From positions 1 through 25,951 of the IMG/VR virus record IMGVR_UViG_3300025112_000159: a DNA stretch of 25,951 nucleotides; one strand, 5' to 3'. The stretch is from a virus. The position numbers and the translations under genes were made by a program. Below are positions 7,956 through 14,939 of this stretch, piece by piece (the stretch's first letter is position 1; every line of letters starts with the position of its first letter). Under the pieces are notes generated by a model. The model did no database searches. It worked only from the letters and a program-made list of their open reading frames with translations, and was not told where the DNA came from.

Positions 7956-9071
7956 TTAGACCGATGTGTTGCCGTAGGTGCTCCAGATAGCAAGACTCTG
8001 GTTCACCGTGGTGGCCGCACCCTGATTCCTCCAGTCAGCCCGGCTCCATCCGCAGATGGCTTTGATGCCGAGACCGTAGGTGTCCTCATACTGATCCTCT
8101 TTGCGACGGACCAGGCGCGGGCGGGCAGTGACCCCTTCAGCGAGCGCGTCGGAGCCCAAGACCAGGCAGCGATACGCATTCCCGTTTGTTGCGGCCTTGC
8201 GAATGCGGTTGTACTTGTGGACGTAAATCCCCATGTACTCAGCATCCGCCATGTCGAACAGCGGGTTGTTGGACGGGCTGGAGGCCCGCTGCCAACCGTG
8301 CTGGAAAGCCTCACGGAACTCAGAGTCCGCGTTGAGGTCCACGTAGTTATACGTGTGAACCAGCATGATGAAGCAATCCCGGCCCATGTGGCGGATCGGG
8401 TTGATGTTGTTCACGTCGCACCAGGCGAATACCCGGCGCAGCTCTGCGGACGTCAGCGTGTCGCTGCTGGTCACAGAGGCGTCGTCGGCCTGGTTGCCCG
8501 CGTACTGCAGGCTGTTCGACGGAGGATCACTGGCGGACGCCAGTGAGGAGGAGACCACATTCGCCGAATAGCGATCGTAGGCGGCGTCGAGGACGCTCTC
8601 TTCCTGCTCCGCGGCCATCCAGTCAGCCAGGACGTCAGCTGCGCGGATGGTCATCTTGAACTCGGTGCGGAGATCCTGAATCTCAGGAGTGTTGAACGAG
8701 GTAGCATGTTTCATCTGCTCGACCCAACAGTCCATGTTGTACAGTTCCATGGTCTCTTCGTTGTCGACCATGGACGCGGTGCCGTAGGTCTGCGCGTCGA
8801 GCGAGCGGGTTCCGGTGCCAACCGTGCGGTTGGTCGTGAGCTGCCGCTGCATCGCTACGCGGACTTCCTGGGCCCGCCGGTTGTTCAGTTGCTCTTGAGA
8901 CACGATCGGTGTCCCAGAGCGCCTCTCGAAGGAGGGCTCGTCGCCGGTATCTGCACTCACCATCCCGCGCTGGTTAAAGAAAAACCGATTGCGGGTCTCG
9001 CGATGGAGCTTTGAACTCCACGCGATCCGGGTAAGGGTGTTACCGGACGCTGTGCCCGTGACGAAAGTCAT
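7956..9071 (-). CDS. Major capsid protein (DUF4043 / N4 gp56-like)
   Basis: 371 residues. The start has GGAAGG upstream. The N-terminal segment WSSKLHRETRNRFFF followed by an acidic or polar loop, and later MQRQLTTNRTVGTGTRS, resemble the DUF4043/N4-gp56 class of HK97-fold capsid proteins. The C-terminal half contains GRDCFIMLVHTY and CLVLGSDALAEG, then the ending RNQGAATTVNQSLAIWSTYG. Position directly after the scaffold-like gene supports the call. It has no N-terminal protease-type extension, so scaffolding is probably by the separate upstream protein. Confidence is high for capsid, moderate for the exact family. Confidence 0.78.
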   Translation of the reverse strand: MTFVTGTASGNTLTRIAWSSKLHRETRNRFFFNQRGMVSADTGDEPSFERRSGTPIVSQEQLNNRRAQEVRVAMQRQLTTNRTVGTGTRSLDAQTYGTASMVDNEETMELYNMDCWVEQMKHATSFNTPEIQDLRTEFKMTIRAADVLADWMAAEQEESVLDAAYDRYSANVVSSSLASASDPPSNSLQYAGNQADDASVTSSDTLTSAELRRVFAWCDVNNINPIRHMGRDCFIMLVHTYNYVDLNADSEFREAFQHGWQRASSPSNNPLFDMADAEYMGIYVHKYNRIRKAATNGNAYRCLVLGSDALAEGVTARPRLVRRKEDQYEDTYGLGIKAICGWSRADWRNQGAATTVNQSLAIWSTYGNTSV

Positions 9072-9097
9072 GGCTTCATACCTTCCGGTGGACGGGG

Positions 9098-10114
9098 TTA
9101 GAGGTAGTCTCCACCCATCTGTTCGCCTACTCTACGAGCGTGATCCTCTTTGATGTAGGCGTCCAGCTGCTCCGGGCTCAGATTGTCGAAAAACGCCTGG
9201 GCCTGCGGAGACGCAGAGGGGAGATCGGAACCGTATTCGTACAGTTCAGCCGGCGTGGCCTTCGCGCCTGGAGGAGTCTTGCCGTTGGAATTGAGCACCT
9301 CGTCGGCCTGACCGTTGCGTCGGCGCTGGGTCAGTCCGTTTTGGAACCCTTCTTCCACCCATCGATTCTTCCAGTAGTCAGGCCGCGCTGCCTGATCTGC
9401 GGCGGCTACGGCATCTCGGGTGAACTTGACTACGCCCGATGGATCAACCTCGCTGAGACCTTCCACCCGCATCATCCGATCCATACGACCCTTGATCAGA
9501 TTCTGGGTGGACTTGTCGACGGGGGTGCCCGCCTTCTCCATCTCGTTGAAGTAGTCCTCGGTCGTCTTCGTGTTCTCCCGGTAGACTCGTTCCTGCTCGT
9601 TGGTCCCCTGCACCTCTCGTTTTACCTGATCGGTGGCAGTCTTCAACTCGCGCCGATACTGGTCCGCTGCCTTCTGTTGCCCGTTGGCCAGAGCATCCCG
9701 CATACGGTTCTGGAGCGCCTCGGCGTGAGCCGCTGGCTCCTCACCCGGATCAGGGAGACCGGACAGATCCAATGGGTCTGCCTGCTCTTCCTTCTTCTGA
9801 TTTGCTACCCGTGTGCGTTCCACTCTCTCTTGGCCTTCCAGTGCAGCCAGGCGACGTTCCTCGGCCAGAGCTTGGCGCTCGGCGGCAATCGCTGCCTCCT
9901 GACGCTTATTCTCTGCGGAACGGTCCTCGTTACTTTTTCGCCAGTCCTGATCGTTTTTGAAGTCGGCCAGGTCTGACTTAGAAAACTCCTCGCCGTCGAC
10001 CGTGATGGTGTCGCCCTCCGTTGCCACCCCAGCAGCCTCAGATCCACCGCAGACAGGGAACAGCATTGCCCGCTGGGTCATCGTCAGCTGTGAGAGGTCG
10101 TATGGCTTATCCAT
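9098..10114 (-). CDS. Capsid scaffold-like protein
   Basis: 338 residues, very polar and rich in Glu, Gln, Arg, Ala and Asp. Residues about 60-110 form a charged coiled coil (EAAIAAERQALAEERRLAA). A Pro/Gly/Asp linker follows, then helical segments, and the protein ends with SPEQLDAYIKEDHARRVGEQ. This is the usual make-up of tailed-phage scaffolds: an acidic N-terminus, coiled coil, and helical C-terminal capsid-binding part. It lies directly upstream of the capsid gene. A ribosome site AGGAG lies about 10 bases before the ATG. I see no protease motif. Confidence 0.75.
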   Translation of the reverse strand: MDKPYDLSQLTMTQRAMLFPVCGGSEAAGVATEGDTITVDGEEFSKSDLADFKNDQDWRKSNEDRSAENKRQEAAIAAERQALAEERRLAALEGQERVERTRVANQKKEEQADPLDLSGLPDPGEEPAAHAEALQNRMRDALANGQQKAADQYRRELKTATDQVKREVQGTNEQERVYRENTKTTEDYFNEMEKAGTPVDKSTQNLIKGRMDRMMRVEGLSEVDPSGVVKFTRDAVAAADQAARPDYWKNRWVEEGFQNGLTQRRRNGQADEVLNSNGKTPPGAKATPAELYEYGSDLPSASPQAQAFFDNLSPEQLDAYIKEDHARRVGEQMGGDYL

Positions 10115-10218
10115 TTGTCGTTTTCTCCTCGAGCGCGTCTGCCGTTGCCCATTAACTGTAGGTCGTCAGTCCGTTGGCCCGATAATGCCGGCGAGTGAGG
10201 CTGGCGCTGCCTCGCTCA

Positions 10219-10273
10219 CCCGGCTGGTTAAAACGCCGGGTATTCCGGCTTTGGTCGTCGCAGTTTGCGACGA
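10219..10273 (-). other. Paired hairpins in the gap before the scaffold gene
   Basis: TCGTCGCA-gtt-TGCGACGA (10255-10273, plus-strand reading) is a perfect 8-base stem that abuts the TAA of the spike-base gene. A second stem, CCCGGC/GCCGGG, spans 10219-10240. Neither is followed by a T run on the minus strand. RNA-stability or processing elements that separate the expression of neighbouring virion genes are more likely than a true terminator. The rest of the 159-base gap shows no gene. Confidence 0.5.
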
Positions 10274-10540
10274 TTACGAAAGCGCAATGATGTCGGTCGC
10301 GGCAGTGCCGGTAGACCAGACGATCTTTGCGCGAATAGAGTGAAATCCCACAGGACAGTTCTCGAAGATGACCTCATCGCCATTGGCGGTGGTCACCTTC
10401 AGATCCCCAGCCACGCCCACGTAGAGCATCGAGCTCGTCCTCTTCAGGAGGTTGGTGTCGTGTGGCGTCAGGGTCGTGGCATTGCCAAATGGCCCTCTGG
10501 GATCTTTGAAGCCTGGGAAAGGATCTATCTCGTTTGCCAT
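10274..10540 (-). CDS. Head spike-base protein, RCAP_Rcc01079 family
   Basis: 88 residues. The run from about residue 25 (LTPHDTNLL, then SSMLYVGVAGDLKVTTANGD) and the ending VGFHSIRAKIVWSTGTAATDIIAL match the small family named after the Rhodobacter capsulatus gene-transfer-agent spike-base protein. In that particle it attaches head spikes at the capsid surface. The whole family-length domain is present, and the first 20 residues are a Gly/Pro-rich lead-in. It lies between the zinc-binding protein and the scaffold, inside the head module. I recognise the family from pattern memory, not from a search. Confidence 0.7.
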   Translation of the reverse strand: MANEIDPFPGFKDPRGPFGNATTLTPHDTNLLKRTSSMLYVGVAGDLKVTTANGDEVIFENCPVGFHSIRAKIVWSTGTAATDIIALS

Positions 10541-10542
10541 GT

Positions 10543-11202
10543 CTATACCTTCGTCCGGGCGTAGCCCATTTTGCCCTCACCTCGAGGGTCATGCGTCACG
10601 CGCATATCTGTGGCATGAACGTCGTCACCGGTGGCCACCGCGAGATGTTCGGCGGCGTCACGTTGGAATTGCTCGATCTCGACCGTATTGGCGAACCAGT
10701 CGTATGCCCCGCATTCCGGGCATGGATGCGCCGGATACACCGCCGGCAGCTTGATCGTGCTCCCTGGGTACGTGATGTAGAACCACTTCTCGTCGTAGCC
10801 ATTGCGGGCCGGTTGTCCGCCGGGTGTTCTGGTAGGATCGCCCAGGCGACAGCTCCAGCACGTACGGATCGTGAGGAAGGGAGAGATGATGCCGACAAGC
10901 ACCCCATTGAAATGCACCGCCATGTGGTGTGGCGGGATCTTCTGGGCCCACGTTGTGGACCAGTTCACATGGATCGTCCACTTCCAGAAGGAGTGCGACA
11001 GGATGCCGATGTCCCGGTTGCTCAACTGCTCCTCCTTCGACAGCGTCGGGTCCATGCGGATGTCCTGCTTCTCCATGATCAGCCACAGGGCTGGCTCAAA
11101 GGCGTCAGCGTAGTCGGACTCTTGGTCCTCCCAGCCGTCCACGTTGTCCGTCATAAACGGGATCGCGGGGTTGCCATGAGGATCGACTATGACACTGCTC
11201 AT
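10543..11202 (-). CDS. Zinc-binding protein of the head module, unknown function
   Basis: 219 residues. Two cysteine pairs, C115-x2-C118 and C161-x2-C164 (CPEC), could hold one zinc in a treble-clef or ribbon arrangement across a beta-rich insert. An aromatic stretch at 71-105 (SFWKWTIHVNWSTTW) precedes them. The start overlaps the portal stop as ATGA, so translation is coupled to the portal. Conserved placement between portal and spike-base genes suggests a virion or assembly role. I recognise no family. Confidence 0.8.
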   Translation of the reverse strand: MSSVIVDPHGNPAIPFMTDNVDGWEDQESDYADAFEPALWLIMEKQDIRMDPTLSKEEQLSNRDIGILSHSFWKWTIHVNWSTTWAQKIPPHHMAVHFNGVLVGIISPFLTIRTCWSCRLGDPTRTPGGQPARNGYDEKWFYITYPGSTIKLPAVYPAHPCPECGAYDWFANTVEIEQFQRDAAEHLAVATGDDVHATDMRVTHDPRGEGKMGYARTKV

Positions 11203-13364
11203 CCTGTTGCTCCTCGATCAGCTGCTGTGACACGACCTTCAGGTTGCTGTGGGGGCCTCATGCGAGCGCCTCCTCCGGGTGGCTCAGGCGGTGGCCCGCC
11301 GCCGCCGGGCGGTGGGCCTGCTCCCGGTGGAGGTCCGCCCCCACCAGGGGGGCCACCGCCTCCAGGGCCCCCGCCGGGTGGCTGAACTGCAGCCATGGAG
11401 CGGATCTGTTGGATCATCTCCGGCAAGGACATGCCGGTTTCCTTCTGCAGCTGGTTGATCTGGGCCATGGCCTGGCCCTGCGCGTCGGACTCGTCGAGGG
11501 CCGCGGCGAGTTCCTCGTAGTTGGGCACGTCCAGCAGCTGCGCGGCCCACTTGAGGATCCCCATGCCGGCGGCGGGGCCCATGTACTGCATCATGTTGGT
11601 GGCCAGCTCCGCCCGCTCTGCCTTCTTGGCCTCCTTGCCGGAGTCCAACGACAGGCGCAGATCGAACTTGCGGATCCCCTCGTCGTTGAGGGGGAGCATG
11701 ATCCCCTTCTCCCCTCGCGGGGTCTCCATGGCCTGACCGTTGTCGGTCTTTCTCAGGCTGTGGGTGTCTTGGATCATCTGCTCGTCGTTGCCCATGAAGA
11801 TCGTGTAGGGCTGCTGCTGGGTGGAGCCGGCCTTGGGCGTGATGCGAGCGAACCGCTTGCCGCGGAAAAACTGCATCATCACAGAGATACGCAGCATCGT
11901 GGCCTGCCTCATGGCGCTCTCGACGTTCTTTCGGGGGATCGTAGAGAACAGATCAGCGTCGGCCTGCAGGGCGCGTACGGCCTTGCCTGACAGCTCATAC
12001 TGAGGCGCTGCGCGATTGACGTCAGCGACCGTCGACATCTTGTCCTTGAGGCTGGTCATAAACTCGATGCCCTGCTGCCACAGCTGGGCGGACTGCGCTG
12101 CCGATCCAACGAACTGCGGCGGGGCCTGGCCGGGGTAGCCGAAGATTTTCTGCAGCGGCTTGCGGCCCAGGTTGTCGAGCTTGCCCTCTTCGCCCTTGGG
12201 CATCATGCCCTTGTTCACCCAGAGGAACTGGCTGTTTTGGATGAACATCGACTCCGCGTAGCGGCTCATCATCTGATTGATGAAGTCCTGATACCCCATC
12301 AGATACTCCACCTCGCCGTGCGGGTGGGTCTGGTCTGGGTCTTGGGAGCCTGAGTAGAACGCGAAGGGATACTCGCCGTGGCCCTTCTCGCGGGTGTCGT
12401 AGATCGACCGCTTCGTCACCTGGGCGACGTGATCGTTGATGACTACGGTGGTGGTGAGCTCGTGCTCTTTGATCTTGTCTGGCTCGAGCATGTTCTGCTC
12501 TTGCTCAGTCAGCCGGGTCTTGGCGTCCGCCTCGGTGCCTGGGCGCCGGATGGGATCGCCCTCCGGGTCCTTGGGGTCAGGATCGGAAACCATCCACACG
12601 TCCCCGTTGGGCAGCAGCAGGCGGTTCTCCCAGGTGAAGGTCTTCTCCCAGAACTCCTGCCGGTAGGCCTTCTTGTGTCTGGCGTTGGGGACGGACTGCG
12701 AGTCAGCGCGGGGCTGCAGGAGGGTGCGGTAGTTCTCGAAGCGGGCGGTCTGGAAGCCCTGAGTGAAGAACCCAGGCACGTCTGCTTTGATCTCGTCCTT
12801 GAGGTCTGGGAACTCTTTCTCGAGGTGCTCAACGAGCATGGGTGGGTATTTGGCCATCCAAGACACGTTCCGCAGCTGCACGGAGTCGCCGTCGTCCGCC
12901 CAGGCGAAGTGCATGGGGTCCAACGCTTTGGAGACCACCATGCCCTGTCCGCCCTCCTCGTCGGCAGCGAACCCCACTTCCTCGATCCCCAGGCCCACGG
13001 TGTACATGTGCATCATGCACTTCCGGCGGACCTCGAGCACGGAGTCGTATTCCTGCCCCGTCCAGTCATCTGACCAGCGCAGGAGATCCTTCCAGACAGA
13101 GGAAATCTGCCAGTCCTCTGGGCCCCGGCCCTGCGTTTCGATGATGGGATCGGCCTCAATCAGCCGGGCGACCAGATTCTCGATGTCGCGCCGGATGACG
13201 TTGTGCGTCAGCCGGAGCTGGTTGCGCCCCTGGTCGAGGTTGACGTCGTCCCACTGCCGGGAGTGCATGTAGCGGCGGGACTTCTGGCCAATACGCCCCC
13301 ACTCCGCCATCTCATGGACGGCGTCGTGGAGCATCTGGGAATACTCTTTTGGGTCTTTGGCCAT
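11199..13364 (-). CDS. Portal protein (P22-like class)
   Basis: 721 residues, close to the 725 of P22 portal. The N-terminal segment RRYMHSRQWDDVN (31-42), then RLTHNVIRRDIENLVARL, is the usual opening of podovirus portals (small helix, xQW motif, conserved Asn/Arg before a helix). A long central wing and stem follow, with the helical segments LMGYQDFINQMMSRYAES and NQLQKETGMSLPEMIQQI. Residues 662-699 are an almost pure Pro/Gly tract of unusual composition, then a basic tail. Portals form the dodecameric DNA channel at one capsid vertex and bind the terminase. The ATG follows directly on the upstream TAG. Confidence 0.85.
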   Translation of the reverse strand: MAKDPKEYSQMLHDAVHEMAEWGRIGQKSRRYMHSRQWDDVNLDQGRNQLRLTHNVIRRDIENLVARLIEADPIIETQGRGPEDWQISSVWKDLLRWSDDWTGQEYDSVLEVRRKCMMHMYTVGLGIEEVGFAADEEGGQGMVVSKALDPMHFAWADDGDSVQLRNVSWMAKYPPMLVEHLEKEFPDLKDEIKADVPGFFTQGFQTARFENYRTLLQPRADSQSVPNARHKKAYRQEFWEKTFTWENRLLLPNGDVWMVSDPDPKDPEGDPIRRPGTEADAKTRLTEQEQNMLEPDKIKEHELTTTVVINDHVAQVTKRSIYDTREKGHGEYPFAFYSGSQDPDQTHPHGEVEYLMGYQDFINQMMSRYAESMFIQNSQFLWVNKGMMPKGEEGKLDNLGRKPLQKIFGYPGQAPPQFVGSAAQSAQLWQQGIEFMTSLKDKMSTVADVNRAAPQYELSGKAVRALQADADLFSTIPRKNVESAMRQATMLRISVMMQFFRGKRFARITPKAGSTQQQPYTIFMGNDEQMIQDTHSLRKTDNGQAMETPRGEKGIMLPLNDEGIRKFDLRLSLDSGKEAKKAERAELATNMMQYMGPAAGMGILKWAAQLLDVPNYEELAAALDESDAQGQAMAQINQLQKETGMSLPEMIQQIRSMAAVQPPGGGPGGGGPPGGGGPPPGAGPPPGGGGPPPEPPGGGARMRPPQQPEGRVTAADRGATG

Positions 13365-13670
13365 CTACCGGCGCCTCTTTGCTGCACTGCGGGCTGAACT
13401 GCGCTTATTCTTCCGGGGGCCAGCTCGCTTGCCGCTGCCCCGTCGCTGTGATTTGCGCTTCTCTACGTCCCGCTCTCGCGTCTGGGCATCGACGCCCAGA
13501 TACCGCTGATCGTCAGTAGCATCAAGGGACGGGCGCTGCTCTGGGGGATCCCCCAGAGCGATGCGGCGAACTTGGTCCGCGCCGGAGATGTAGCCATACT
13601 TCTCCCGTAGGCCAGAGCGGATCTTCTTCTGGGCATTCTTTAGCTTCCTCGCTGTGTATCGCTTTGCCAT
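13365..13670 (-). CDS. Small, very basic nucleic-acid-binding-like protein (paralogue A)
   Basis: 101 residues, more than 30% Lys/Arg. The N-terminal part (KRYTARKLKNAQKKIRSG) precedes an acidic-basic core (LDATDDQRYLGVDAQTRE) and a Lys/Arg tail (KRAGPRKNKRSSARSAAKRR). The core plus tail is nearly identical to the neighbouring upstream gene, from a 136-base duplication. The ATG shares a base with that gene's TGA (TGATG), and the portal ATG follows the stop at once. Such charge suggests DNA or RNA binding or an internal head protein. No family is recognised. Confidence 0.75.
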   Translation of the reverse strand: MAKRYTARKLKNAQKKIRSGLREKYGYISGADQVRRIALGDPPEQRPSLDATDDQRYLGVDAQTRERDVEKRKSQRRGSGKRAGPRKNKRSSARSAAKRRR

Positions 13671-13841
13671 CAGATCCTCCGTCCGGCCCTCGTCGAGCTG
13701 CGGCAGGCTGAACTGCGCTTCTTTTTTCGGGGGCCAGCTCGCTTGCCGCTGCCTCGTCGCTGTGATTTGCGCTTCTCTACGTCCCGCTCTCGCGTCTGAG
13801 AATCGACCCCCAGGTACCGCTGGTCGTCGGTGGCATCAAGG
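13392..13841 (-). repeat. 136-bp direct repeat shared by two adjacent basic-protein genes
   Basis: Copies at 13392-13527 and 13706-13841, offset 314 bases, differ at scattered positions. They start at ggctgaactgcgctt and end at catcaagg. The boundary coincides with the codons for LDATDDQ, so the duplication covers the C-terminal module of each protein. Confidence 0.92.
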
Positions 13842-13858
13842 TTTTTCTCGCGAGGCAT
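13670..13858 (-). CDS. Small, very basic protein (paralogue B), first gene of the structural operon
   Basis: 62 residues. The ATG at 13858 has GGAGAG upstream; a longer frame to 13993 would read through the hairpins and the upstream terminator, so I reject it. After MPREKN the protein is LDATDDQRYLGVDSQTRE and then a Lys/Arg-rich tail, almost the same as paralogue A without its 46-residue N-terminal part. The C-terminal dozen residues diverge. TGATG coupling to paralogue A suggests equal expression. Confidence 0.75.
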   Translation of the reverse strand: MPREKNLDATDDQRYLGVDSQTRERDVEKRKSQRRGSGKRAGPRKKKRSSACRSSTRAGRRI

Positions 13859-13881
13859 CAGCTTCTCTCCAAGAAGTAGGC

Positions 13882-13946
13882 GGTGGACGGAGCGTTGACG
13901 GGCGCCCCGTCCACCTGAGACCATGGCCGCTATGTTGCCATGGTCT
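13882..13946 (-). other. Structured leader of the structural operon: two perfect hairpins
   Basis: Two back-to-back inverted repeats lie between the upstream terminator and the first structural gene. AGACCATGGC/GCCATGGTCT (13918-13946) has a 10-base stem and 9-base loop. GGTGGACGG/CCGTCCACC (13882-13915) has a 9-base stem. In the minus transcript they lie about 25-90 bases before the ATG at 13858. They may be operator half-sites or 5' leader structures. I could not find a convincing sigma-70 promoter here. Confidence 0.55.
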
Positions 13947-13952
13947 ATACAC

Positions 13953-14001
13953 AAAAAAGAGCGACCTCGACGGGCCAGAGCTCGACCCGTCAAAATCGCT
14001 C
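13953..14001 (-). terminator. Intrinsic terminator separating the accessory block from the structural operon
   Basis: On the minus strand the two-part stem GAGCGA...TCGCTC (outer) and GACGGG...CCCGTC (inner) is followed directly by TTTTTTGTG. It lies 90 bases after the Pal-like gene stop. This is the clearest rho-independent terminator in the window. Genes after it need their own promoter, somewhere in 13859-13950, or antitermination. Confidence 0.85.
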
Positions 14002-14091
14002 ATTCCTAAATCCGGCACCTCCATAGCAGAGGTGCGATGTCTCTATGAGAGAATCTTCGTGGGGATCCTCTCGAATGTCAAGCGTATCTGG

Positions 14092-14619
14092 TTACTGCAC
14101 TACGACTTCTGCCCTTCTGTCGGCCTTGAGGCCGGCGCCGGTTGTCTTGTCCGCGCCAAAGGACAGCGTGATGATCTGCTCCTCATTCACCCCGGAGCGC
14201 ACCAGATAGTCGCGTACAGCTGCAGCGCGGCGGCTGGCCAGCAGGGCGTTGGTGATCCGCGATCCCCGCCGGTCAGCGTGGCCTGTGACGTGAACGTAAA
14301 GGTCAGGGTTGTCCATCAGGAACTCGGCCTGCTCGTTAAGGGCAGGGATCTGATCGTACCGGATGTTGTGCTGGCTGGTGTAGAAGAAGACAGGGCCCCA
14401 GCGCCAGGAAGGGCCCTCGTCCATCGTGGTCGTGAACGGCGAGGTGGTCGTCGCGGCTCCGACATATTCTGTGGGGGGCTCGTAGTGGACCGCCGGCTGG
14501 GCCACTTCCTTGGTGGATCCGCAGCCCGCGACCAGGGCGAAGACAATGCCGCCGAAGATGAGGATGGCCATGCCGACAATACCACCGAAGAACAGCTGCT
14601 GCAGCCTATGGATCCTCAT
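14092..14619 (-). CDS. Pal/OmpA-like peptidoglycan-binding lipoprotein
   Basis: 175 residues. A hydrophobic segment at 10-31 ends in the lipobox V-A-G-C33, so the mature protein is probably a lipoprotein. A Thr/Ser/Pro linker leads to an OmpA-C domain at about 75-175. It shows VHVTGHADRRGS, N, then SRRAAAVRDYLVRSGV, then ITLSFGADK and DRRAEVVV. These are the family's peptidoglycan-binding Asp and Arg regions. The host Pal protein has this layout and tethers outer membrane to cell wall. The gene overlaps the HNH gene by ATGA and is last before the terminator. The N-terminal stretch before the lipobox is longer than in most lipoproteins, so an uncleaved inner-membrane anchor is the alternative. 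Confidence 0.82.
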   Translation of the reverse strand: MRIHRLQQLFFGGIVGMAILIFGGIVFALVAGCGSTKEVAQPAVHYEPPTEYVGAATTTSPFTTTMDEGPSWRWGPVFFYTSQHNIRYDQIPALNEQAEFLMDNPDLYVHVTGHADRRGSRITNALLASRRAAAVRDYLVRSGVNEEQIITLSFGADKTTGAGLKADRRAEVVVQ

Positions 14620-14936
14620 ATCAGATCCTCCATGTGCGCTGGTCTGGGCAATTCATCGGCCTCGATCATGCGCTTGTATTCAGCGTGGATTTTGGGGAGA
14701 GAACAGGCAAACCACCTACAGATCGCTTCGCGCCACTTGAACCAGAACTCCGGTCTCTCATGCGATTCCATGTGGTGCTCATGGCAAAACGGAATGAGAA
14801 AGTAGTCCGAACCGCCAGCACCGCGTGAGCGCAGATGCGCTCGGTCTGGCGTCCTACCACAAACCAGACAGCCTTCCCCGCACCAGAGGGGGTTCTGGAC
14901 AATCCAGTGATAGAACGCTTCATCGACGATCCTCAT
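14616..14936 (-). CDS. HNH endonuclease-like protein (DUF968/NinG/Ref-type)
   Basis: 106 residues. A zinc-binding HNH core is plain: C23-x2-C26, then DRAH34 (catalytic-type His), SRGAGGSDY, then C51-HEHH and H59. The pattern CxxC, AH, GaGGsDy, PxCxxHHxExH is that of small phage HNH proteins related to DUF968 and recombination-linked nucleases. It may act in genome processing or packaging; many phages carry an HNH protein near the terminase. Translation is coupled to the Pal-like gene by ATGA. There is no intron or other sign that it is a free homing gene. Confidence 0.78.
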   Translation of the reverse strand: MRIVDEAFYHWIVQNPLWCGEGCLVCGRTPDRAHLRSRGAGGSDYFLIPFCHEHHMESHERPEFWFKWREAICRWFACSLPKIHAEYKRMIEADELPRPAHMEDLI

Positions 14937-14939
14937 TTG

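Noticed and set aside
9140-9976. 278-codon plus-strand open frame with hydrophobic stretches
   Set aside because: Exactly antisense to the scaffold-like gene; its Leu/Val content mirrors the Glu/Gln codons of the real gene.
10534-11385. 283-codon plus-strand frame with Pro/Gly tail
   Set aside because: Antisense to the zinc-binding protein and the portal Pro/Gly tract.
14058-14081. Minus-strand TTGACA as promoter for the structural operon
   Set aside because: No acceptable -10 hexamer at 16-18 bases, and it lies upstream of the strong terminator.
13654-14805. 383-codon plus-strand open frame
   Set aside because: Runs antisense across the basic-protein gene, terminator, Pal-like and HNH genes; composition is typical of an antisense shadow and it has no ribosome site.
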